Shown here: positions 33,691 to 45,272 of the stretch, in pieces
How the letters are laid out: each line of letters begins with the position of its first letter
Position numbering within the stretch: position 1 is the stretch's first letter
Assembly: GCA_022410635.1 (NCBI GenBank)
Contig: JAJVDF010000465.1
Coordinates: forward strand, 967,853 to 1,031,852
Length of the DNA: 64,000 nucleotides
Source: Tretioscincus oriximinensis
Taxonomy: Eukaryota; Chordata; Lepidosauria; Squamata; Gymnophthalmidae
Direction of reading: 5' to 3'
The notes under the pieces: model-generated
What the model saw: only the letters and a program-made list of their open reading frames with translations
Database searches by the model: none
What the model was told of the DNA's origin: nothing
Position numbers and translations under genes: made by a program

Positions 33691-34250
33691 AACTGACCTT
33701 ATTGGCCTTCTCATAGATGTTGGTAAATGCCAGGCTGGTTGTTGGGATGATTGTTGATAATGAGTTGTTGGTTCTTTCCCGATTATTATCCATTACCATA
33801 GTCCTTAGTGATATAGTTGTTAGTGGTGTAAATGACATGGTTCATGAACCTCTGCAATCTGAACCTGTGAATATGGATATCATAGACATATTTGAAACTT
33901 AGGTTCACAGCAGAATTATAGACCAAGGCAAAACAGCCCCAAAGTGCAATAATTAGGATGAAACTGGAACTCTCCAATTTCCCACCAGTTATTATTGTGC
34001 TTAAAAGGGAGAGTTGGAAAAGCTCCTCCTTTGGATAACAAATCCCATAATCGTAAATTGAGTTGTATTGGTTAAGGATCATGTGAATAAACTTTTCTGA
34101 GATGTTAAAGATGTTGTACAAAATATTTTCAAATAATTTGGAGATCACTGGACCCAAGGACTATAGTGAGTATTACCTTGAACTGGATCTCTTGTAGTTT
34201 CCGTCATCACTTGTCTCTGTGATAATTTCAAACAAATTGCTATGTTAGAA
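33691..34250. other. No recognisable exon
   Basis: A 123-codon minus frame at 33786-34157 has no recognisable domain. Confidence 0.4.
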
Positions 34251-34470
34251 CTTTAGAGACCGAGTAGAGAGAAAAGTGGGAGGCATGAGCTTTCATAGAN
34301 GAGTCTACTTGCTACACTTGTATCTGAGTCCAGTTGCATAATGTTGTTGAGGAACGGTGCAAAATGGCTAAAACCTGCTTCATCCACTAATACTGTAACC
34401 CTTTTGTCGTAGAAGAAGCTTTCAGCTACCTTGTCTGTTTTGCACATGGAGTCTGATGGAGTAAGGTGGT
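34251..34470 (-). mobile_element. Penelope-like element 3' fragment
   Basis: 'ggcatgagctttcatagang' with 'gagtctacttgctacac' at left, as at the 3' ends of the copies at 4463 and 6612, followed on the minus strand by 3' UTR-like sequence. No coding part recognisable. Confidence 0.5.
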
Positions 34471-36151
34471 TTGTAGTGCCTTAAGGCATTTTATTAGGTG
34501 TCTCTCTCCCCCCTTCTCTCTCTCTCTGAGTTTCTGTAAATGTCCATTTTCCAGTAGGAAGAAAGGGTTGAGACTGGGCATATGTCAACATACAGAAATC
34601 TTGGCTACATCCACAACTCTTGTAAATGAGAATGGGTGCTTGTGATTCTAGTGTATGAAAACATGCACAGCACTGGTGGAGAAAACTAACCCTCCAGGTG
34701 TTGTGGGACAGCAGCTGTCATCATCCCATCACCTCTGGCCATCAGCCATGTTGGCTGACTATGCATGAGTCAGAAGCTGTCAGCATTTGCCAGTCTCCAG
34801 ATTCCCCTGCCTACACACAGGTAACTGTGNTTTAGTTCTGAATCCTTAAAACTGTTTGAATTCTTAGATACATTGGTATATTGTGCAAATAAACTTGGAA
34901 AGGAAAATAAAACTTTTAGTCACGCCGTTATAAAAGCTACACCCAGAACCATAAGAGTCTCAGGGGGGTTTATAGGTACAGTCTCTAAAGACCACTTCTG
35001 ACCAGTTTACAACAGGAATGTATAAAACCATCTAGATATTGAGTGCTGGAAGAGGCCTACTCTTATGTAGCTTCTCTAGCAGAGTGGCAGGCTTTCCTAT
35101 ACCTGTCCTAGCCACACAACTTGCTACTGTTGGTCATGGAGGTAATGAGAGCAACAAACCTGGATAGCATTAAGAAAAGATTAGGAAAAAATAATAGTAA
35201 AAAGGTGTATCAATCCGACCAGAATGAAGGAATAGGAGCCATCACAGTTTGGGGAGACAGGGAGTTGAGTGCTTNAAATATGATATTTGAGAACACATTT
35301 TAAAATTAACAAAATAGCTGTTTTTAAAAGGAACAGTCAGCACCCATTTCCACATGCTTCTAATTGCGTGGATTTGATTGACAATGAGACTTTTGCCATT
35401 TATCACTTTCTATTGCTCATACCTTTGCCTCTGTCTACCCGATACCTTCACTGGTTGACAGTAGTGTATCAGGATGCCAGAAAGAAAAATGCACTTATGT
35501 GGAACTGGAGTGCTTTAATAAGGAGGNACTGTCTTTCCTCTGAAGTGGCAATTACTCGCAGGGATAATTTCTGCCAGGCAAATTTAACTGTTATCCTGTC
35601 TAATTAACAGACTTCATTGTTTCTGGTAGAAGAGGATAGTAAGATGCCTGATTCTGGAGCAAGTAATTGCATCTATAAAGGTGAAACTCTGCCTGAGTAT
35701 TGTCCATGCTGACTGGGGCTGATAGAAATTTTAGTTCAAAATATTTAGGACCTCATTCCCCCAGCTAATTTTTAATCTGGCTTGTGAAACAAAGGGGCTA
35801 AGGCTATGTCCAGATAGGGTCAACGTTCTGTCTAAATTTGTGTTGCATGTACCACCCCAGATTTTGTATCAACCAACAGCTATTTGGATTTTAGAATTGA
35901 TTTAGCTCTCTTGTAAATTGCAAAGAAGTATAAGGATATCTGATCACTCGAATTATTGGTATTCTCTTCCAAAATGACAAGAGGGTGGAGTGAGAGGTAA
36001 AGGAATTTGATATTGACATTTGTTAGGAGACACCTNAACTTTCCCTTGTCATGGCTGAAGGGAGGATACAGAAAATCTCGCTTGTTAGAAGTTAATAGAA
36101 CAACAAAATTTGGAAAATACTGTAGAGATTTGAAATAGGTGATTTAAAACA
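34471..36151. other. JDP2 intron 1, no recognisable exon
   Basis: Nothing supported. A repeat-like 'ggtgttgtgggacagcagct' motif at about 34697 belongs to a common vertebrate repeat type but is too short to assign. Confidence 0.4.
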
Positions 36152-36460
36152 AAGAAGAAGAAGAACTGGGTTTTTATATCCCGCTTTTATCACCTGAAGG
36201 AACTTTAAGCAGTTTACAAAGTTATTTTTCACCAAAAGGCTTATCTTCTATCTTCTCCACCAGGCTTTGTTGTTGGTTCCTATTTATCTAGTTGCAGTCA
36301 GCTACAATTTCTTGTAATTCTTGTTTTCGAATAGTTGGGTTGGCCAGAGCTACAGCCTAGTAGAAGTTGCTCAACCCTCCCAACGTCTGACACAGAGGGC
36401 CTCGAAACCTGATCTCCCAAATGAGAGACTGTCTCCTTAGCGACTGCGCCATTCATGCCT
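36152..36460 (-). mobile_element. tRNA-derived SINE, full-length
   Basis: The tail is 'aagaagaagaagaactgggt', the body 'ttacaaagttatttttcacc' and 'agttgggttggccagagcta', and the head at right is the complement of 'aatggcgcagtcgctaagga', a tRNA A-box-like start. Together with 41890-42194 one of the best copies. Confidence 0.85.
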
Positions 36461-36517
36461 GATTACTTGGGATTATCAAAATGTTAAAGAGTAAATAAAT
36501 GTCATATGGATACAATC

Positions 36518-36568
36518 ATGTGAGACCTTTGGGTATAGGGTGGAATATAAATGTAGATAAATAAACCT
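36518..36568 (+). mobile_element. L2-like LINE 3' tail
   Basis: 'gagacctttgggtatagggt' then 'ggaatataaatgtag' and ATAAATAAA. Confidence 0.7.
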
Positions 36569-37149
36569 GTTTTTGCTGAGTTCAGTTCTAAATTCCTCAC
36601 TTCATTTGAATTTCTGTATACCCACAATTCCTTTCTGTGATTTGAGTCTTGGGATTTTTCTTTCCGCCCCTATCATAGTTCCTGCCCATTCTGATTTGTG
36701 ATTGGATACATTACAACATCCAACCTCTCCTTTGCCCCCTTCCCCCACCCCTTTTTGTCACTCAGAGGGGGGGGAAATAATACTCAGGAGCGATATTAAA
36801 ATGCTTTTAATCAAAACTCTGTTTCTTCCTCTGTTTTGGGGAGTGGGTGTTGATTGACCTGGCACCTTTGTGCCATTCCTTACAGCCTATCCTTGCTCTG
36901 TGGACTATTATATGCCCACATCCTCTAGGGGCCCCACTGCTGTTTTTTGTGCATTAATGCATAAGTGGTTGGGTAACCCTCATTCCAGGGAGGAGGGGCA
37001 GATCGAATGAGTATCTCTGTGCCATCCCTTGCAGCCTTGCTACATTTCACGGACCCCTGCATGTCCATGTCCTCACTGGCTCCCTATGTGCCCCACCATA
37101 CAGTTTTCTGCATAGTGATGCATAAATGGTTTGGTGACACCCATGTCAG
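36569..37149. other. JDP2 intron 1, no recognisable exon
   Basis: Nothing supported. Confidence 0.35.
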
Positions 37150-37545
37150 GGGGAGAAGTGGGTGAGCTGGTGATTGGGCAGGATGGGCAAGTGGGTGAGG
37201 TGTGCAAGTGTAGAGGTGGATGCCTGAGGGCATGTGGGTAAGGGGTAAGTGGAAGAAATGCGTTGCAGACACGGAGGCAAGGTGAGAGAGATTGAGAGAC
37301 AATGGGTAAAGCATGCAGTGTGTGGTGGACAAGGAATGAAGCAGTGAGGCACATGGCAAGCAAGAGGATGAGGCAATGAGGTGCATGGTGTACAGTGGGT
37401 GGGTGAGTGAGGTGTATGGTGGACAAGGGAGCAAGATGTGTGATGGTGAAGTACACAGTGGATGAATGGGAGAAGTGCAGGATCTGTGGCTGGTAAGTGG
37501 GCAAGGGGAGTGGCAGGCAAGTAGGTGAGGAGCGTGGTGGGCACG
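37150..37545. repeat. Degenerate GTG-rich low-complexity array
   Basis: Diverged tandem words such as 'gcaagtgggtgaggtgtgc', 'gtgtggtggacaagg' and 'gtgtatggtggacaaggg' over about 400 bp. Strongly purine plus T biased on +. The minus strand is stop-free over long stretches in three frames (37073-37553), an effect of composition rather than coding. Confidence 0.65.
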
Positions 37546-39385
37546 TGGACCATGTCAGAGGTCTATATTGGGCATTGGTAACCTATGCAGTAAGCAAACT
37601 GATGCCACCGCTGCTGTTTATTTCAACTGCATCCTCTTTTTTATGCTGTAATGCTGCACGGGTTGATAAGGATCTATATGGGAACAAGCTTATTAGAGCA
37701 GAAGTTCAGCCTCACTAGTAGGAGGAAGTGACATTCTTCCCCCACACTCTTCACACTTTAGCAATGTTCACAACAAGGCGTATTGCTGGCTTTTGAACAG
37801 TTGCTCCATATCTGAAATAATTTGGATACATTTTAGTCTGCTTTGCACAGGGAAGTTCCCAGAAAAATCCAGAATAGCATTTTTAATCTGGGTACAATGA
37901 AGTTTGAATTCAAACTCAATGGTCTGAATCTTTTGTAGCCACTACTTTGAGGAAAGACAACATTGGGTAGCGGATAATCTGCTGAATTAAGTATTTGGAA
38001 TCCTCGTTTTGAATCTCCTACTTGGTCATGGAAGCATATCGGGTGATGTTATAGTAAGGTACGTTCTGCTTATCCCACTTGACAGGATTGTATAAAATGT
38101 GTGTGGGGGTCTTCATCTGTCAATCTGATTTGCATTTACTTACTTTAGTAGTAAATCTTCTTTAGTAGAAAAGTGGGCTGACATGATCTGTTTTATGTCT
38201 TGTTTGTACAGGCCCAGTTGAAACCCATTTTGGATCAGGCTGTGATGACAGTCAGGCCTATAATCTGAACATATTGTTTAGGACAATTGAGCCCTGTTTG
38301 TGGGATTGTCTCTTTAATGAATATGACGCAGGATTTATCTGCAGTTGCAATGTTCTAGCTAGAACACATACTACATAACATATTCCCAACAGGAATGAAT
38401 TCTAGAAATCCTAGAAAAATGTTGCCTGGATTTTGATGGGCTGTAGTAGGGTCNCCCCTGTGCCACACAGCATCCAGTTTCAGGCAAGGCTGCATTGTGC
38501 TAGACTGTCTAAATGTGGACATCCTTTGGTGAAGATAAATTTTGGCATCTCTGTATACATCAGGCATTAAACAAGCACAGACAAGTATGTAGTGGGATTA
38601 TGTGGTACAATAGAGGGGGATCTGTGTGAAGTTGGTTTTGAAAAGAGGGATGGAAAGAGGCTACGAGGGTTTGAACATCCTGTGGAAGACATTTCAAATT
38701 CTCTCATTCAAACCTTGTATTTCATTTACAAACATTGTGTGAGGAATTGCAAGATGTCTTGGTCACATCAGAAGTGATATGAAACCTTAAGCATTTTATT
38801 AATTTAAGTTTTAAATGTCTTTTATGTATAAACACACAGTGTGATACCACTGATTAAGATTATATTTAAAATTAAGTAGGTTAAGGAATCGTACAATTTT
38901 ATAAAGGGAATTCATAGAGATACACCTTCAGTGACCTCATGAAAGATGTTAGCGTATACACTTGATGAATATCAGAAATGATTTTAATATTTTGATTTTA
39001 GAAATAGATTTTTGGTCAGAAATTGTGACATAATTAAGAACAGAGATGGAAAGATTTTTTTAAAAAAACCCTCTCTCAGACAACATCCTAAAAACGCTTG
39101 ATGTTCCATGTGCTTTGAGTGTTTCGTTAAAATCCTTGGGTCATATTTTAACTGATCAGGGAATTTTAGTCCATTTATAGCAGTGTTGATGGGAAAGGGA
39201 CTGGTATTCTGAAATTGTTAAAGCTGATATTTTATCATTAAAAAGTCTTCCCACGATTTATTTGTTGCAGTCTGCAACTGTCAATTCAATAACAATAGTT
39301 GTTTACAAAATTGTATATTACATGTATAATTACTACACTTTATAGTACTTGCTCTAGAATTTTATTTTGAAGTGGCAGCATGTAC
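37546..39385. other. JDP2 intron 1, no recognisable exon
   Basis: Nothing supported; no clear repeat, so some of it may be old unique sequence. Confidence 0.4.
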
Positions 39386-39832
39386 CTAGCAAAATTTAAA
39401 TACGTGGAAAAACTCTTAACTCCTGAATACTTGAGGGAACGCCTTTTCCCATATAGTCCTGCCCGGTCTCTGCATCAGAAGGAGAGGGCCTTCTAGTTGT
39501 CCCCTCCTGCTCTAAGATAAGGGGGGCGGGGGCGCGGGGAAGAGCCTTCTCGGTAGTGGCCCCGATATTATGGAACGGCCTCCCCCCGGAAGCACGCCAG
39601 GCGCCGTCTTTACTATCTTTTAGGCGCCTGGTAAAGACCTGTCTCTTCACCCGGGCCTTTTCATGTTAGCCCCCCCACCAGAGGACGACATTTTTAACAG
39701 TTGTGTTTTATGATTTTAATCTTGTGAAGGTCATGGCGACCCGAATTTTTAATTTTTGTAAGCCGCCCTGGACACCTTCGGGGGGAAGGGCGGGGTAAAA
39801 ATCTTTTAAATAAATAAATAAAATAAATTAAC
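39386..39832 (+). mobile_element. L2-like LINE 3' end, relatively young
   Basis: The degraded RT C-terminus (frame shifts) is recognisable from 'gaatacttgagggaacgcct', 'gccttctcggtagtggcccc' and 'atggaacggcctccccccgg', then 'tttaggcgcctggtaaagac'. The 3' UTR 'taagccgccctggacacctt' and (AAAT)n complete it. Higher GC than its surroundings. Same group as 3472-3938. Confidence 0.8.
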
Positions 39833-41889
39833 GATGGAATTTACTTCTAAGCAGTTTTGGTGATAGGGACGGGTTGGTTTTTTTCAGGGTGGTGGGAATG
39901 TTCTGGGTTGGCTGGGCAGTAATTGCTGGGTTTGAAGCACTGTTAACCCCTTCCCAATTAGCAGATAAAGTTGCTTACACAGGTTGACTCTGCAGTAATT
40001 TCTGCATGGAATGAATGGTTGTGTGGATGTGTGACTTTCTCTCCCTTTTGGAGATTTAGACACTTCCTTTTGCCATGAAACACATTCCCTACTTGAGGTG
40101 CAATAAATAGTTTTCTCTCCTTTCTTCTTACCTGCTCAGCCATAACAGAGAGGTGATGCTAACTGAAGTTTGGCTCTTTTCTTTCCATCTTTTTAGAAGG
40201 GCGGAAATAAAGTATTTATTTTATTCCAGCATACAATGGAAAAACAAATGACTAGTTTATGCCTCCCAAGGGACAGTTGCTTCTTTTTCCAAACTGCCAG
40301 GGTTCCTGGAAATAAATGTTTGCTTTCCAGGGGGTGGGGTGCTTGAAGCTTCAATCCGCAGTACATTTGCTAATTGAATATAAAAGAAAGATAACTTCTG
40401 TGTTTTTTCTCCAATCTTTATTTGAAATAAAGGCTACAAATAAAACAATTAATTCTTAATCTATCTAACTCTTAACAGAATGACTTGCAAAGGAGGGACT
40501 TTTTTCTTAGACAGACTTTATCAGGTTTTTGAAATTTCATGTTTGGTAGTTGTTATTTATGGATAGGTAGGTGGGCACACATGTGGGTGTAAAAAGGGAG
40601 CTATGGAAAAAGGCTTGTCATTAATTTTTTCCTCTTCATTTATTTCCACTGTTAATCATATCAAACAGAAATTGTTGATAAGGGATGGTGAAGAGCAAAT
40701 GAAAAACTTCATTTGAAGGAGATCTTGTCCCTTTGCTTTGGCTTTCACTCTGAAGAGTGCTTAAAATGCAACTTACATAAAAAAAGAAAATGTTCATTAT
40801 TCTTTGGTCCTTTGTGCTATCTCAAGGGTTGTATATATTTTAATTCATAATAAACAGTGCCTGTGGCAATTTATTTTTATTACAAGCAGTTGGCTCCTGT
40901 GTATTAGAAGTCTTTAGGCTTAATTTTATTTGAAATGGCTTCATTCTGATGTGGTCATTAGTCTGTGTTTTTTAATCCCATGTGAGGCTGTTTCCTTTCT
41001 TTCACAATAATCTTGATCACAGGTGAATACTGAGCTTCATAGTGACATTTTCAGTCTCCTGGTAGTTCTACAATGTCGGGACAGGAAGTTAGTTTTTATT
41101 ACTTCTGCTTCCTGTTCTCATTATCTTAGCACTGTTGCTTTTTAAAATAACNTATTTAAAGTTATATTTTAAGGTAGTACCATTATTCTAATTTAATATT
41201 CTGCTAACGTTTTGTAAACAATACTGGAAGATCTTGTTATTTCCAAGGTGATATTCTTTTGTTTGTTTACATAGTACTTATATTAACATTTATACAGAAT
41301 TCATCTTTATAAGCTTCATCTGGAGGAATTTCATACCTCTTAGTATCTATACCTAGACTCAATCCATTGTCAGACTTTCTATATTTTTCATATTTATTTA
41401 TTATCTAGAAACTAGAAGCTCCCTAGTACACTTTTCTGTAAGGAAATACCACTATCCCAGTCCAGAACTGCTCCAGGGAATCCCTATTCTTGATTGAGGA
41501 AGTCAACAACTATCAAGCTGTCTTATTCTTGTCCAGTCATCAGTACTATCGAATAGTCTAGAACATAAAAAATGTCACACCTCCATCTTCAAAGCTTATA
41601 CAAGCTTTTGAATATTATTTTTGAAACTTTGTGATGTTTTGGTCAAAGTGTCAACTGTGGGAAAGGAACAGCTATAGTATGTCCACATTTCTACCAAGCT
41701 TAGGCCAGAAGAAATGCCATTCACATGCTTGCAATGCAGATAATCTTTCAGCCTCCTGCTCTGGCGTCTTATGTTGTTGTTAAGGTCTTCAGCGCAGCAC
41801 TTGGTTTCTGATGCCTCAGTAATGGTCAGATCTTCAGGGCCCTGGTGTAGTGTCCTGATTGCACAAGCTTAGAAACTCCTGTGACTGAA
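39833..41889. other. JDP2 intron 1, repeat-poor stretch
   Basis: AT-rich with little recognisable repeat, the longest such block in the gene. Two ETS-type motifs in opposite orientation lie close together near 41080-41115 (ACAGGAAGT and CTTCCTGTT). No exon seen. Candidate regulatory DNA, unproven. Confidence 0.35.
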
Positions 41890-42194
41890 AGAAGAAGAAG
41901 AACTGGGTTCTTATACCCTGCTTTTTTCATCTTTCAAAGGGACTCAAACCGGCTTACAAGGGTATTTTTGCCCAAAGGCTGACATTCTATCTTCCCCACC
42001 AGGCTGTGGTGGTTCCCATGTATCTACTTGCAGTCAGTTGCAATTTCTTGCAATTCNTGCTTTCAAAAAGCTGGGTTGGCTGGAGCTGCAGGCTAGTGGA
42101 AGGTGCTCACCCCTCCCCACGTCCCACATAGGGCTTCGAAGCCCGATCTCCCAGATGAGATATGGTTTCCATAGCGACTGAACTACCCATGCCT
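41890..42194 (-). mobile_element. tRNA-derived SINE, full-length
   Basis: Tail 'gaagaagaagaactgggttc', body 'cggcttacaagggtattttt' and 'aagctgggttggctggagct', head at right with 'cgaagcccgatctccca' (B-box complement) and 'gcgactgaactacccatgcc'. Confidence 0.85.
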
Positions 42195-42331
42195 GCATTT
42201 AAAATCTGGAAGGAGGTTTTCCTATTTCTGGGCATGGTTGGAGCATAGATTTCAAAAAGTGGATGAAAGATCTCATCACTACGACCTTTGTACAGGAACT
42301 ACTTTTCAGCCATGCAAGTTATATTATTTAT

Positions 42332-42610
42332 TTATGTATGCATGCTTCTATTCCACCCTATACCCGAAGGTCCCTGGGCAACTAACAATAAAAATAAGAA
42401 TACAAAATTAACAATTTAAAACAATGCCTGACACACCATAAGGGGGAGACTATTCCGGAGTCTGGGGTCCACCAAAGAGAAGGACCTGCCCTGGGTTAAA
42501 AGGTTTTTGATATCCCTCTCAGCTGCAGGGTAGCATTTATCCCCCAGACCTTCAAGAATGCTATTTTTTAAGAAGCCCCGGCCCTGTCCCTTCTATGGTA
42601 AATAAGGCAT
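42332..42610 (-). mobile_element. L2-like LINE 3' end
   Basis: 'ctattccaccctatacccga' and 'aaaacaatgcctgacacacc', then 'agaaggacctgccctgggtt'. Ends about 170 bp before the JDP2 first coding exon. Confidence 0.6.
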
Positions 42611-42776
42611 GCTGCATGACTGTTTTTCCACCGAAAAGGTATGTCAGCAAAATCATTCATGATGTTCCTCATCTATGCCTTTAAGGCTTCCATCTGAACT
42701 GTAATTACTTTACTGTTTTGGATCATCATTGCCCAACTTCCTGTAATGGTAGACAATTTCTGTTTCTCTTTTATAG

Positions 42777-42799
42777 ATTGTGGGATTTTGTATCTTGCT
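42777..42799 (+). other. JDP2: JDP2 5' UTR part of first coding exon
   Basis: The acceptor is TTTCTGTTTCTCTTTTATAG^ATTG with a good pyrimidine tract, placing the exon start at 42777. The 23 leader bases have no in-frame stop before the ATG, so a longer N-terminus from an upstream exon cannot be excluded on sequence alone. Confidence 0.8.
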
Positions 42800-43000
42800 A
42801 TGATGCCTGGGCAGATTCCAGACCCATCCCTGACTGCTGGTGCTTTGCCTGGCCTTGGCCCCTTGACAGGACTGCCAGGTACTGCCTTGACAGCAGAAGA
42901 ATTGAAGTATGCTGACATCCGCAACATTGGTGCCATGATTTCTCCACTACATTTCTTGGAGGTGAAACTGGGCAAGAGGCCTCAGCCGGTGAAAAGCGAG
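42800..43000 (+). CDS. JDP2: JDP2 coding exon 1 (residues 1-67)
   Basis: Encodes the N-terminal 67 residues of Jun dimerization protein 2, beginning MMPGQIPDP and ending PVKSE. JDP2 is a nuclear bZIP protein that pairs with Jun, ATF2 and related factors on AP-1 and CRE sites and mostly represses them, partly through histone deacetylase recruitment and histone chaperone activity (known for the family). The part seen here includes the conserved block ELKYADIRNIGAMISPLHFL, shared with ATF3. Lys65 sits in a VKSE sumoylation consensus. I chose the first of two adjacent ATGs (42800 and 42803), as in other JDP2 proteins. The exon closes with GAG^GTAAGT in phase 0. No frameshift or ambiguous base. 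Confidence 0.97.
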
Positions 43001-43047
43001 GTAAGTTGCAAACCATTTCTGGAATATGTAGTGATGCCTACATGCTT

Positions 43048-43190
43048 TTTATTATTATTTATACTTATACCCAGTCCTATACCCAATGGGCTCAGGCTGG
43101 CCAACAATAAAACATTACAGAATTCACAAATTAAAAAACAGTATAAAACAGGCCACTTGGCATTGTTCTGCATTGGCTGATATACTAGAC
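43048..43190 (-). mobile_element. L2-like LINE 3' fragment
   Basis: 'tttatacttatacccagtcc', 'caggctggccaacaataaaa' and 'aaaacagtataaaacaggcc' are inverted L2-like tail text, only about 50 bp after the coding exon. Confidence 0.6.
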
Positions 43191-43405
43191 CAACAAAGCA
43201 TACCAGCATGCTGCTGTGATGACGTCCTGGGCAAGTCATGAAAAGAGATGCCATGAAAATTACTGTGTCAAACAAACTAGCTTTATAGAATGAGTATTTG
43301 CTGTTTCTTGATTTACAGTTTGTGAATTATTGACCAATTTTACCTTCTGGGTATTATCTGCACGGGCTGTTGTAGATATGTGCATGTCTGTGTTACCCTA
43401 TTTAC

Positions 43406-43602
43406 TAGGGTGACCAGATGACCCCTTTTTGGGGGGGNTTTGAAAACCTGGTTTTGGGGTGTCCCCCAGTTTTTTGGGGGAATTTTTTTTTCCAAAAAAA
43501 AGGTTTTTTATTTTTTTAATTTCTTTTCCTCAGAAAAAACTGGGAGGCACCCCCAAAACAGGTTTTCAACCCCCCCAAAAAAGGAATCATCTGGTCAGCC
43601 TA
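43406..43602. mobile_element. hAT-type MITE, fold-back family B (short form)
   Basis: Palindrome from TAGGGTGACCAGATGACC to its inverse 'tcatctggtcagccta'. Flanks CTATTTAC (43398-43405) and ATATTTAG (43603-43610) match at 6 of 8 bases, consistent with a decayed 8-bp duplication. 'actgggaggcacccccaaaa' mirrors the left arm. Confidence 0.8.
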
Positions 43603-45117
43603 ATATTTAGTCTAATAATAAATAAGAATTAATAATAATGCTAATAATTGGGGAAACTAGCTGAGAGCAAAGTTGCTTGGGAAAGAGGTAGGATAAGCGA
43701 GATCTAGCAGCTGTATACTTGGGATGACAGATTCTATGATGCAGCCAAATAATCACAAGATAAAGTTCTACAGAAGTATTTTTATTAAAATAACAACATA
43801 AATGTAAATATAGCAATAATCTAAATGAGAAGACACACATACATGGCTAACAAGAAATAGTAAGAAAAGGGGCCTAGGTAAANCTAGGAGCTGGACATAA
43901 AAAAATAAATAAAACAGATTGTTTCCTTTGGGTATAGGGCATCTTTGGAAATGAAGAAGAGTTATTTCAGCTAGAAGAAGCCTTGAGTAATCTATATGTG
44001 TTAAAAGGAAACTTCTTGACTTTTCTTGAGGTTCGTTCCAAGAGTCACTTTAGAATGAAGATGATCACTGATTGGATTTCAGACTATTGTGCAGCATCAC
44101 CCTCTAAGGCAGTAGCCTTATAAGGGATTGGTCTTTTCTAGGCTTCTATCCAAGACAAAATATTTTATTATATTTCATATAGCTCATAAGGTATACTTAT
44201 GGCAAATTAATAGTTGTGACCCCTGTATTTCTCAGTGCCACTTTCATGAAGACATCTCACACTTGCTTTGTTTATTTGCCATCTTCAATGGATAACCTAT
44301 TAGCAGGAGTATTCTGGGAGAGGCAGCAGGCAGAGGTCCTGTGTTGTTAATCAAAATGGAACTTAATAATTTTTATATATAAAAAGGTGGAGGCCAGATG
44401 GGAGTGTCACGAGCATAGGAATATCCCCATTCCTTTCTCAGCAATGGCAACACATTGTCTTGGACGCCCTCTCCATCCTTNCCACAGCTGCGCATGCAGC
44501 ACATTGTGTAGGCTGTAACACGAGGCCTGGAAGTTTTCCATTTGCACTGTCCCCAGGTTATTCTTTATTGCATAGTACAATTGGTGGATAGCCTAGTGGA
44601 TGGTGCGATACACTGGGGAGAATTCAGGGATATCACTGTATAGAATTACACTATGGGCAAGTGCAGAAAGGCCCCTTGTCCTTTAATGCTCCCTCTTCTT
44701 TGTTGTATAATTTGGGACTTCTTGAAATTGCATCCGAAAGTGATGAAGGAGGGCTGAAGAAATTGAAGTAGAAGCATACCATATGCAGGGCCTTTTTCTG
44801 AGAAACCCTGTTGGACGATGCACACTCTGTTGTTGCAAGAATATATTCTAAGCTTTTGTTCCCTGAAACTTTTAGCCATTGGCTTTTTCCTTCTGTAGTC
44901 ACCATCTCCTCAAACCCATCCATTTTCCTGACACATTTTCCTTAAAGGTGAAATTGCATCTGGGACAGCTACCATTTTGGGGAGGTGTCAAATGTATGTC
45001 TCCACCCTATCCTCAGGCCAACTGGTTTCTGGGAATCTTCAGAATCCCATTGATTTTAAATTGCTCTTTTAAAGTGTTCTTCATCCCATAAAGATTGATC
45101 TGATTAGTGTCAGCAAA

Positions 45118-45272
45118 CCAGGTTTCATGTGCTATTAAACAGGCCTCAGTCCTGGAGATTGGACTGAAAACCAGAAAAACTTGTATAAAACCTCATTTTG
45201 TTTTTTTGTTGTTTTGTTTTTACTGCTGTTCTTCAGGATTGAGTAGTGTTGAATAGCGTTGTGTGACTGCAG
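45118..45272. mobile_element. Fold-back MITE, family A
   Basis: 'caggcctcagtcctggagat' and 'tggactgaaaaccagaaaaa' at left; 'ttcttcaggattgagtag' and 'gttgtgtgactgcagaggc' at right. Confidence 0.55.

Noticed and set aside
37146..37553. Protein with repeated His/Pro/Ser/Thr (minus strand, 116-143 codons)
   Set aside because: Three frames are open at once; a composition effect of the GTG-rich array.
42746..42799. Upstream ATG at 42746 in frame with JDP2
   Set aside because: It lies before the splice acceptor (42776), inside intron sequence, and the extension is not part of JDP2.
44646..44923. Two overlapping minus frames in JDP2 intron 2, considered as a transposase remnant
   Set aside because: I could not find a transposase motif or repeat ends.
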